Source of the DNA: UBA1081 sp045639185
GTDB lineage: Bacteria; Bacillota; Clostridia; Oscillospirales; Acutalibacteraceae
NCBI GenBank assembly: GCA_045639185.1
Contig: JAZUCO010000091.1
Coordinates: forward strand, 1-8,120
DNA: 8,120 nt
Direction: 5' to 3'
Part shown: piece by piece, positions 1 through 5,339 of the stretch
How positions within the stretch are numbered: position 1 is the first letter of the stretch
Layout: each line of letters opens with the position of its first letter
Translations under genes and position numbers: made by a program
Notes under the pieces: model-generated
What the model was told of the DNA's origin: nothing
The model's database searches: none
What the model saw: only the letters and a program-made list of their open reading frames with translations

Positions 1-597
1 GATAAGGTCAAGAATAACAGTCATAATCTGCTCGGGGAGTTTTTCACCGAATGTACCTGATGCGAAGTTAGCAATGGTAATCAATCGGGTTCGGTCAACA
101 GGATGCGGCGTTATGGTCGATAGCAGACCGTTTCGTGCAATGTTCTGGAATGTACCGATACCTTCACGAATGAAAGCAAGGAGAACATAGAAAACGAACT
201 TTGTCATATCCATTGAGGTTTTGCCCGCAAACATAACAGGCAGTAACCAGTAAAGACATGTACCTATAAGACCGGGAATTGCAAGTGCGAGAAGATAAGG
301 TCTGAATTTACCCCATCTTGTACGGGTTTTATCGACAATTGCACCCATAAAGATATCATTAACAATATCCCATACACCGTTGATCGCCTGTTCAATCATC
401 TGAAGAGAAAGGTCAACCTGAACGATATTAGTGATAAATCGGTCAGAGTACTTGTTGATATTAAAGCTCTGAGCTGCGTCCCAGAGAACGAAACCAACTG
501 TTTCTTTGGTACCGACGTATCTTCTGTTTTCATAGACGTAACCAGTGTTAAGCTCTTCGGTTACTTCTGTCTGTGTAGACTTGTTGGAGTCCGCCAA
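1..597 (-). CDS. GPH-family sugar:cation symporter (MFS), N-terminal part
   Basis: This is the first 199 residues of a membrane transporter that continues beyond the left edge. The signature of the glycoside-pentoside-hexuronide:cation symporter family (MFS_2, melibiose/xyloside carriers) is clear: W76-D77, N80-D81, G85 and D89, followed by TRTRWGKFRPYLL at 91-103, the basic loop between helices 2 and 3. Hydrophobic stretches at about 101-124 and 133-145 are further helices. The family imports oligosaccharides or glycosides with Na+ or H+; the substrate cannot be told from this half. An ATG lies at 610-612, but it has no ribosome site upstream and its second codon falls inside a GGAGG (606-610). 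That GGAGG is spaced 8 nt from the TTG at 595-597, so TTG is the likelier start (protein begins MADSNKSTQT). A good promoter lies upstream (640-668). Family confidence is high; specificity is unknown. Confidence 0.9.
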   Translation of the reverse strand, partial: MADSNKSTQTEVTEELNTGYVYENRRYVGTKETVGFVLWDAAQSFNINKYSDRFITNIVQVDLSLQMIEQAINGVWDIVNDIFMGAIVDKTRTRWGKFRPYLLALAIPGLIGTCLYWLLPVMFAGKTSMDMTKFVFYVLLAFIREGIGTFQNIARNGLLSTITPHPVDRTRLITIANFASGTFGEKLPEQIMTVILDLI

Positions 598-639
598 AAC
601 AACTACCTCCATTACATAATTATATATATTAATACGGTT

Positions 640-668
640 ATTCTAACATATAAGACCGCAAATTGCAA
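640..668 (-). promoter_or_regulatory. Promoter for the GPH symporter gene
   Basis: On the minus strand TTGCAA (663-668) and TAGAAT (640-645) are separated by exactly 17 bases, a good match to a vegetative sigma-A promoter. It lies about 45-70 bases upstream of the TTG start at 597, with an AT-rich leader between. No operator-like palindrome is evident, although sugar symporter genes are often controlled by a regulator. Confidence 0.65.
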
Positions 669-721
669 CAATAATTTTCAAATACAGTAAATATTTTTTG
701 TGAAATATTCAATAAAGAAAT

Positions 722-751
722 AAAAAAAACAGAGCAGTAAAAACTGCTCTG
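722..751 (-). terminator. Intrinsic terminator after the dockerin protein gene
   Basis: A 9-bp perfect stem (730-738 with 743-751, core AGAGCAGT/ACTGCTCT) closes an AAAA loop. On the minus strand it is followed by a run of seven or more T (complement of 722-729). It lies about 20 bases beyond the dockerin stop codon. An A/T-rich flank on the other side could also allow some plus-strand termination, but no plus-strand gene ends here. Confidence 0.85.
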
Positions 752-770
752 CCAAAAATCTTTTTTTTAA

Positions 771-1163
771 TTATGCAGCTACGCCGAATGCTGTTTCATC
801 AACGAGCTGTGCAGAACATCTGAGGATGAGTCTTGCATCAGCAGCCTTAACAGCTTCGTCAACGATAACGTTTGCTGCGATGTATTCATCAGCTGTGGGA
901 ACCTGAACCTGAGCTGAGAAACGAAGTGCAAGACGAGCGTCTGCAGCTGTGATTCTGCCGTCAAAGTTAACGTCACCAAGTCTGATAACAACTTCTTCTG
1001 CTTCTTCTGAAGCTTCTTCTGATTCAACTTCAACGTCTGTTGAAACTTCTTCTGCAACCTTTGAGAAGAGGTCAGTGCTGTCAGCAAAAACTGCGATTAC
1101 TGTACCTGCAACAAAAAGGAGAGCGAGAATACAGCAGATGAGTGACTTAAAATTCTTAGTCAT
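771..1163 (-). CDS. Secreted dockerin-only protein
   Basis: The 130-residue protein has a signal peptide (basic start MTKNFK, hydrophobic about 7-26, likely cleavage near AVFA-D), a Glu/Ser-rich linker (about 38-59), and a dockerin-type calcium-binding module (about 62-120). The first repeat is intact: D64, N66, D68, G69, I71 and D75 fit the 12-residue loop DxNxDGxIxxxD, followed by the helix ARLALR. The second keeps the helix ARLILR but is degenerate: N98, I100 and D102 at ligand positions, Glu103 instead of Gly, then D109. Dockerins bind cohesins in cellulosomes or on cell surfaces. No catalytic or binding module is present, so it may be an adaptor or a small surface protein. The ATG at 1163 has an AAGGAGG (1173-1179) ten bases upstream; in-frame codons further upstream read through the likely promoter and were not used. 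It has its own promoter and terminator. Confidence 0.88.
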   Translation of the reverse strand: MTKNFKSLICCILALLFVAGTVIAVFADSTDLFSKVAEEVSTDVEVESEEASEEAEEVVIRLGDVNFDGRITAADARLALRFSAQVQVPTADEYIAANVIVDEAVKAADARLILRCSAQLVDETAFGVAA

Positions 1164-1254
1164 GATAAAATTCCTCCTTGATTTTTTGCGGTTATAAATC
1201 AAATAACAACCGGTTATTTCTTCTTGCTTTGTGAAAAAAGAATACAAGAACGCT

Positions 1255-1282
1255 ATTATAATATCATATCGGCTTGTGTAAA
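1255..1282 (-). promoter_or_regulatory. Promoter for the dockerin protein gene
   Basis: On the minus strand TTTACA (1277-1282) and a perfect TATAAT (1255-1260) are separated by 16 bases. This gives a leader of about 85 bases before the ATG at 1163. The -10 is strong and the -35 only moderate. The rest of the gap between this gene and the next (1164-1376) shows no further feature I can support. Confidence 0.5.
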
Positions 1283-1376
1283 TCAAGTCTTTTTGATTGT
1301 TTTTTATCCGTTAATATTAACAAATTTAAGAAATTTTTTCCGTTTTGTATTCAAAATTCCTGCAGAATCTCATTTT

Positions 1377-2150
1377 TTACATATAAACTCTGTAATATTC
1401 AACTTTCATACCTGTTTCGGTATCTCTGACTTTCGCTTCACCCGTTGCGTACTTTGTACTGCCGTCATAGATTGTGAACTGAACTGTCCACATATCACCG
1501 TTTATGTCAAACGAATCAATCTCGCAGGTGTTTGTAAAACCTACACCGTCTGCGGCAGGAGTGTAGAAATAGCCGTCTTCATACATAAAGAATTCATAGT
1601 CGTTTTCGGTATAAATACTTTCTCTCTCTATTGTGATACCGAAGAGTTCTTCAATAACAGAATTCACAGAGCCGTAAGGTACACCCATATAACAGCCTAC
1701 ACTGTCATCGCGGTTCATTTCCGCAACAACATCTCTGCTATTTGTCTTTACAAACATAAATGCAAAACGCATCAGGTCATATTCATCGTAATTGGTCTTG
1801 TCAAAAACACCCTTATCCTGAGCAAAATAGAATTTCGCACAAGCAGAAAGCATTTCATCAACATCGTCTTTTTTATTTACATCATAATCGGGAGTTTCAA
1901 CACCTGATGCAGATGTTGTTTTTTCTTCATTATCAGAGCCGTCATTCTGCTGATTATCATTATCGTCATAATCTTTATCTTCTTTATCGGGCTGATAATC
2001 GTCCTCTTCCTGCACATAAGCGGAAGCATTCTCAATTTCATCAGCATCGTTGCCGAGTTTTCCGTTTTCGTTAAGATACCATAATGCACCTGAAGCCGCC
2101 GCAACCACAACAATTACACCTGCGGCAAACATTGCCTTTGCTTTATTCAT
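1377..2150 (-). CDS. Membrane-anchored extracellular protein with acidic linker, unknown function
   Basis: I do not recognise this 257-residue protein. It has a short basic start (MNKAKAMF), one hydrophobic segment (about 9-26, Ala/Val-rich, no lipobox Cys and no clear cleavage site), then a low-complexity acidic linker (about 34-83, rich in Asp, Glu, Asn and Gln). A probably folded domain follows from about 88: a helical part with FYFA (107-110) and DLMRFAFMFV (125-134), then an aromatic, Gly-rich beta-type part ending in EYYRVYM. Three Cys (104, 153, 209) are present. The layout suggests a signal-anchor with the domain displayed outside on a flexible stalk. The ATG at 2150 has GGAG eight bases upstream; an in-frame GTG three codons earlier overlaps that site and is unlikely. 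It has a very good promoter of its own. No convincing terminator follows it. Confidence 0.8.
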   Translation of the reverse strand: MNKAKAMFAAGVIVVVAAASGALWYLNENGKLGNDADEIENASAYVQEEDDYQPDKEDKDYDDNDNQQNDGSDNEEKTTSASGVETPDYDVNKKDDVDEMLSACAKFYFAQDKGVFDKTNYDEYDLMRFAFMFVKTNSRDVVAEMNRDDSVGCYMGVPYGSVNSVIEELFGITIERESIYTENDYEFFMYEDGYFYTPAADGVGFTNTCEIDSFDINGDMWTVQFTIYDGSTKYATGEAKVRDTETGMKVEYYRVYM

Positions 2151-2171
2151 AAAACTCACTCCTTTTTATTG

Positions 2172-2200
2172 ATTATACAACTTTTCCGATATTTTTTCAA
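2172..2200 (-). promoter_or_regulatory. Strong promoter for the acidic-linker protein gene
   Basis: On the minus strand TTGAAA (2195-2200) and TATAAT (2172-2177) are exactly 17 bases apart, one mismatch from sigma-A consensus. It begins directly after the T-run of the upstream gene's terminator, so the gene starts a fresh transcription unit. The leader is only about 15 bases, long enough for the AAAAGGAG ribosome site. Confidence 0.75.
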
Positions 2201-2201
2201 G

Positions 2202-2240
2202 AAAAAAAATTACCGTGCCTTGCGAGGTTGCAAAGCACGG
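2202..2240 (-). terminator. Intrinsic terminator after the phosphoesterase gene
   Basis: An 11-bp stem (2213-2223 with 2230-2240; CCGTGC/GCACGG base, one G-U wobble on the minus strand) closes a 6-base loop. On the minus strand it is followed by TAA and eight T (complement of 2202-2209). It lies about 40 bases past the phosphoesterase stop. Confidence 0.9.
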
Positions 2241-2280
2241 CATTCATCAGTCCGCAAAAGACTGTATTATAATTGATTTA

Positions 2281-3432
2281 TCAGATACCGAACATACCGC
2301 TGAGGCTGCCGAAGAATGAACTGAATATTGCAATAAAATTGCTGAAGAAAGCAAAGAAATCATGCTTGAACATTGCGAATGCATCATCTGCAAAAAGATC
2401 AGCGTATGAAACAAGATATGTTTCGTATTCAGCGGGAGCAGACTCATTGAGAGTGAACATTCTGATACCTCTGACTTCTGTCATACCATATGACTGGAAA
2501 CCGCAAGTGGGAGAATTGATAAGGTCAATGCCCTTGTAAGGAACAATAAATGAATTTGAATGGTCGTGACCTGTAACGATACCGAGAACATCTCCGCCTT
2601 CAAGGAAAGCATCGAACTCACCACCGTTTGTTGCAGAGGGACAGGGAGGTTCACCCAAAAAGCTGCCTTCTGCTGCTGTTTCGGGAAGAATATAGAACTT
2701 GCCGTTCTTGTTGATTGCACCGTCAACATTTGAAGGAACTTCTTCAAGTGCTTCAAAAATTTCGGGAACAATGATGTGCTGGAAAGCGATTGAAGGAACA
2801 ACTTCACCACCGTTTGCAGCCTTGAGTTCAGCTGACTTAGCCTTGTACCAATCAAGCTGACTCTGCTTTACGTGGTCATATCCGCCGTTTTCATCATAGC
2901 TGCCTGAGTCAAAGAGCCAGCAGTTGAAAACGATATCATCAGCATCTGTTGATGAGAAGATGGGCACATTGTATGTACCTACGCCATCGATTTCTTCACC
3001 TTCGTCCATACCGATAAAGCAGCTGTATTCTTCATAAACCTTCATCTGGTCTTCCTTGCTCATTCTGCCGCCATCGTCATCATGGTTGCCGAAAACAATA
3101 GCAACGGGAATGCCGTAAGGTTCAAGGATGTTCATAACGTTTCTGATAGCTTTTGCGCTTTTTTCTGCATTAGGTGTAATGTGACCTGCAATGTTATCAC
3201 CTGTAAGGATGATAAGGTCAGGCTGTTCTGCAGCAACAGCAGCATCAATATATTCAGCTGTAATGCTGAGCATAAGAGCATCATCCTGAATGTCTGCAAG
3301 ATTCATAATCTTGAATGTACCGTCTTCGTTAAACTGAAGTTTTGCATCTTCAGCAGGTGTTGCTGATGCAAAAGGAACCATTACACAGCAAAGCATAACT
3401 ACTGAAAGAAAAACAGAAATAATCTTTTTCAT
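2281..3432 (-). CDS. Secreted calcineurin-like metallophosphoesterase
   Basis: This 383-residue protein has a signal peptide (MKKIISVFLS, hydrophobic to about 21, likely cleavage after SASA at 24) and a dinuclear-metal phosphoesterase domain (about 38-330). Motifs appear in order: ADIQD with D47, GDN with D79-N80, GNHD at 115-118, a single His (H219, QHI), and GHDH at 288-291. These are the metal and phosphate ligands of the Metallophos family (relatives of Icc and purple acid phosphatases), which hydrolyse phosphomono- or diesters. The usual DxH of the first motif is DxQ here (Q49), a variant worth noting. The C-terminal 30 residues are Phe-rich (FFAFFSNFIAIFSSFF) and could associate with the membrane. 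The ATG at 3432 has GGAGGG (3439-3444) six bases upstream; an in-frame extension of 28 codons runs through the promoter and was rejected. The substrate is not identifiable. It is divergent from a TetR-type gene. Confidence 0.88.
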   Translation of the reverse strand: MKKIISVFLSVVMLCCVMVPFASATPAEDAKLQFNEDGTFKIMNLADIQDDALMLSITAEYIDAAVAAEQPDLIILTGDNIAGHITPNAEKSAKAIRNVMNILEPYGIPVAIVFGNHDDDGGRMSKEDQMKVYEEYSCFIGMDEGEEIDGVGTYNVPIFSSTDADDIVFNCWLFDSGSYDENGGYDHVKQSQLDWYKAKSAELKAANGGEVVPSIAFQHIIVPEIFEALEEVPSNVDGAINKNGKFYILPETAAEGSFLGEPPCPSATNGGEFDAFLEGGDVLGIVTGHDHSNSFIVPYKGIDLINSPTCGFQSYGMTEVRGIRMFTLNESAPAEYETYLVSYADLFADDAFAMFKHDFFAFFSNFIAIFSSFFGSLSGMFGI

Positions 3433-3463
3433 ATAAAACCCTCCGTGAATTTTAATCATCTTA

Positions 3464-3491
3464 ATTATAATTGAAAATTTCAATTTGTCAA
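3464..3491 (-). promoter_or_regulatory. Consensus promoter for the phosphoesterase gene
   Basis: On the minus strand a perfect TTGACA (3486-3491) and a perfect TATAAT (3464-3469) are separated by 16 bases. The spacer holds a perfect palindrome (listed separately). A promoter this close to consensus with a palindrome in its spacer is typical of a gene that is repressed rather than activated. Confidence 0.75.
3469..3485. promoter_or_regulatory. Palindromic operator candidate in the phosphoesterase promoter
   Basis: The plus strand reads AATTGAAAATTTCAATT, two 8-bp half-sites (AATTGAAA/TTTCAATT) around one central base. It fills the space between -35 and -10 of the phosphoesterase promoter, where a bound protein would block RNA polymerase. 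The size suits a TetR-family dimer, and a TetR-type gene begins about 190 bases away on the other strand. The sequence is fully AT-rich apart from one G and one C, so chance symmetry is possible. The link to the regulator is inference. Confidence 0.4.
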
Positions 3492-3614
3492 TAATTTTGA
3501 AAAATCTTGTTTTCATTTATAATATATGCACAGAAAACCACTACGGAATATAAACAAAAATTCACAACACATTTTGTAGAAAGTGCCACAAATAAGGAAA
3601 TAATACACATTCTG

Positions 3615-3643
3615 TTGACTAATTCAGCAAAATAATATATAAT
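3615..3643 (+). promoter_or_regulatory. Promoter for the TetR-type gene
   Basis: TTGACT (3615-3620) and a perfect TATAAT (3638-3643) are 17 bases apart, one mismatch from sigma-A consensus. It gives a leader of about 22 bases before the ATG at 3673. The spacer start is weakly symmetric (TTG..AATT..CAA) but not enough to call an operator. The region 3517-3614 between this and the divergent promoter shows nothing else I can support. Confidence 0.7.
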
Positions 3644-3672
3644 ACTGAAAAAAAAGAAATAACGGAGCAGTT

Positions 3673-4272
3673 ATGAACAAAATCGATTATGCACTTTATC
3701 ATAAAGACAATCTTGACAGACGTCAGATAAAAACAAAAAAAGCAATCATCGGAGCTTTCATTCAGCTTCTTCAGGAAAAGAATATTTCAAAAATCACAAT
3801 CACGGAGCTTTCCAGAATTGCAAATATAGACAGAAAGACTTTCTATCTTCACTACGAAAGCATTCCCGCACTTTACAATGAGCTGGGCAATATGGTTGTG
3901 TCACTCATAAAGGATGAAATTGTCCGCTACGCATCGGGAGACGGCTCTGCCTATGCATTTTTTGAAAGCATAAATGACATCATCAGCGAAAAACTCGAGC
4001 TTTTCAAAAGCATTGCAAAAAACAACGACTTCACAGACTTTATGTTTATGATAAAAAACATTCTCAGTCAGGAGCTTATTATGCTTTACGGCAAAGACAG
4101 CACGTCCGCCAACGAAAGACTCAAGCTCACTGCGGAATTTATCGCATCAGGCACACTTTCAATGTACCTGAGATGGCTCAGAGGCGAAACTCAGATTACA
4201 ATGGACGAACTTGCACTCCTTGCCGCAGAAATGATAACCGGCGGCGCAATGGGACTCATAAACATCTTATAA
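3673..4272 (+). CDS. TetR/AcrR-family transcriptional regulator
   Basis: This 199-residue protein has the TetR layout: an N-terminal DNA-binding domain (about 18-64) and a helical C-terminal ligand and dimer domain (about 70-199). The diagnostic part is helix 1 (KTKKAIIGAFIQLLQEK, 20-36) followed by the helix-turn-helix ITITELSRIANIDRKTFYLHY (41-61); RKTFYLHY is the family's recognition-helix signature. The C-terminal part, with YLRWLRG near 165-171, resembles the TetR C-terminal domains common in Firmicutes; its ligand is unknown. GGAG (3664-3667) lies five bases before the ATG. Regulators of this family usually repress their own gene or a divergent neighbour, so the phosphoesterase is the natural candidate target. 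The MATE exporter is a second possibility, but it lies beyond a terminator and on the opposite strand. A strong terminator follows. Confidence 0.92.
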   Translation: MNKIDYALYHKDNLDRRQIKTKKAIIGAFIQLLQEKNISKITITELSRIANIDRKTFYLHYESIPALYNELGNMVVSLIKDEIVRYASGDGSAYAFFESINDIISEKLELFKSIAKNNDFTDFMFMIKNILSQELIMLYGKDSTSANERLKLTAEFIASGTLSMYLRWLRGETQITMDELALLAAEMITGGAMGLINIL

Positions 4273-4279
4273 AAACACA

Positions 4280-4309
4280 AAAAGAGCAGCCAACCGCTGC
4301 TCTTTTTTA
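4280..4309 (+). terminator. Intrinsic terminator after the TetR-type gene
   Basis: An 11-bp perfect stem (4280-4290 with 4296-4306; core AGAGCAGC/GCTGCTCT) closes the loop CAACC and runs into TTTTTT. It starts eight bases after the stop codon. The A-tract opposite the T-tract could make it work in both directions, but the minus-strand gene on that side ends much earlier. Confidence 0.9.
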
Positions 4310-4332
4310 TAGCTAAAATTAAAAAAATACCG

Positions 4333-4487
4333 TGTAGGGAACGATGCCCACATCGTTCCGATTGCGCAATGCAATGGAGCAATAACGGCGCAAGCCGTTT
4401 AATTGATTTTGCTGAAAATGATGATAACATCGTTCCGCAATGTCTGATGTCGGCTCGGACGGACCGATCAGGGGATCGGTCCCTACA
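4333..4487. repeat. 155-bp palindromic intergenic element (MITE/REP-like)
   Basis: The element is bounded by an 8-bp perfect terminal inverted repeat, TGTAGGGA (4333-4340) and TCCCTACA (4480-4487). Each end merges into its own strong hairpin: GGAACGATG/CATCGTTCC (4338-4346 with 4351-4359, 4-base loop) and GGACCGATC/GATCGGTCC (4461-4469 with 4474-4482, 4-base loop). Between them are a palindrome ATTGCGCAAT (4361-4370), a small hairpin AACGGC-GCAA-GCCGTT (4384-4399), and a second copy of CATCGTTCCG (4428-4437) that could pair with 4338-4346 in place of the first. Short reading frames here are not credible genes. Elements edged by GTAGGG/CCCTAC are, from general knowledge, frequent between genes in Clostridia; a high-copy, non-autonomous repeat is likely. 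I see no obvious target-site duplication. Copy number cannot be tested from one window. Confidence 0.65.
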
Positions 4488-4509
4488 AGGGGCTGTGCAA
4501 ACATTGTGC

Positions 4510-4565
4510 ATTTTCCGCAGGAAAATATATCATTGCAATAAATTCGCACCTCGATAAATTTATTG
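4510..4565 (-). other. Two AT-rich inverted repeats beyond the lipoprotein gene; weak terminator candidates
   Basis: Just past the lipoprotein stop is a 9-bp perfect inverted repeat CAATAAATT/AATTTATTG (4536-4544 with 4557-4565) with a 12-base loop. Further on is ATTTTCC/GGAAAAT (4510-4516 with 4520-4526). Neither has a G/C-rich stem followed by a clean T-run on the minus strand, so termination here is uncertain. This is the only structure I see that could end the exporter/lipoprotein transcript. Confidence 0.3.
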
Positions 4566-4566
4566 C

Positions 4567-5328
4567 TTACACTCCCGATAATTTTATCTCAAAATCAGAA
4601 AGTGAAATATTATATCCGTCAAAATTGAGTTTTGCTCTGATAACAAGGTCAACTTCTGCCTTGCCGTAGTCCCCCTCATCGTCTGCACTGCTGACAACGG
4701 GGATAATATTCACATAAATTTTGCCGTCTGCAAACTCGTATGAAATATTATCACAGTAAGAAACACCGTCATAAGCAAGGGTTGTGAAGCAATCGCTCAG
4801 GTCAAATGAGTAATTTGTGCCGTCACAGGAGAAAGTGATTGCATTGTTTGCAAAAGACTCACTCACACTGTATGAAACATAACTGTGAATCTCATCAGAA
4901 TCAACAAGATATACATTTTCCGCATCAAAATCACCGTCTGTCAGAAAACGGATATCCTCAACGGTAACACCGTCATTCTTTGTATAAGTCACAACTGCAA
5001 GGTCTTCGTATGAAGTATCGTTATCAAAATAACCCTTGAAAATCTTCGGTGCTCTGTAATCCGAACAGGAATATGCCCAGTCATAGTAATGACCGACACC
5101 CTCTGCATAAAGAATCACACCGTCAGGCTTTATGCCGTAAAGATACAGCTGAGATTCCTCATCAGCAAACAGCAAGGGCACAAGCTCCTCTTTTTCGGCA
5201 ACAGCTTCATCCGTCACAAATTCCTGAGAAACAGACTCATTTGTAACAGGCTCCTCTCCCCCGTCTGTACAACCTGCAAGACCGAGAACAAAAATAATTG
5301 CAAAAAACAGAATCAGAGTTTTTTTCAT
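4567..5328 (-). CDS. Lipoprotein of unknown function, second gene of the MATE operon
   Basis: This 253-residue protein has a classical lipoprotein signal: MKK, a hydrophobic run (4-17) and the lipobox LAGC with C20 as the lipidated residue. It is therefore expected on the outer face of the membrane. A Glu/Val/Thr-rich stretch (21-48) acts as linker. The mature domain (about 50-253) is rich in Tyr and Asp, with the segments YLYGIKPDGVILY (62-74) and YFDNDTSYEDLAVVTY (100-115). The latter resembles the DxDxDG...ELAVV pattern of calcium-binding or beta-propeller-like repeats in clostridial surface proteins, but I cannot assign a family. The start is the ATG at 5328: a GAGGTGA ribosome site overlaps the MATE stop codon, leaving 11 bases between the genes. 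A GTG three codons earlier lies inside that site and was rejected. It is probably co-transcribed and translationally coupled with the exporter. Confidence 0.82.
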   Translation of the reverse strand: MKKTLILFFAIIFVLGLAGCTDGGEEPVTNESVSQEFVTDEAVAEKEELVPLLFADEESQLYLYGIKPDGVILYAEGVGHYYDWAYSCSDYRAPKIFKGYFDNDTSYEDLAVVTYTKNDGVTVEDIRFLTDGDFDAENVYLVDSDEIHSYVSYSVSESFANNAITFSCDGTNYSFDLSDCFTTLAYDGVSYCDNISYEFADGKIYVNIIPVVSSADDEGDYGKAEVDLVIRAKLNFDGYNISLSDFEIKLSGV

Positions 5329-5339
5329 AAATATCACCT

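Noticed and set aside
1281..1298. AATCAA/TTGATT inverted repeat followed by T on the plus strand
   Set aside because: Six AT-rich pairs with a 6-base loop are weak, no plus-strand gene ends there, and the minus-strand side lacks a T-run.
1309..1370. Search for a terminator after the acidic-linker gene (TTAATATTAA, TTTTG/CAAAA, CTGCAG)
   Set aside because: Only short AT-rich or 4-5-bp symmetries are present; none has a stable stem with a following T-run.
1224..1907. Long plus-strand reading frame (227 codons)
   Set aside because: It is the mirror of the well-supported minus-strand acidic-linker gene and covers the dockerin promoter region. It has no ribosome site and its composition (many Phe, Ile, Cys, His) is typical of an antisense shadow.
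3433..3516. 28-codon upstream extension of the phosphoesterase frame
   Set aside because: It would place the coding region over the consensus promoter and its palindrome, and it removes the signal peptide from the N-terminus; the ATG at 3432 has a GGAGGG site.
4191..4557. Short reading frames across the palindromic element on both strands
   Set aside because: They arise from the GC-richer hairpins of the repeat, lack ribosome sites and resemble no protein family.
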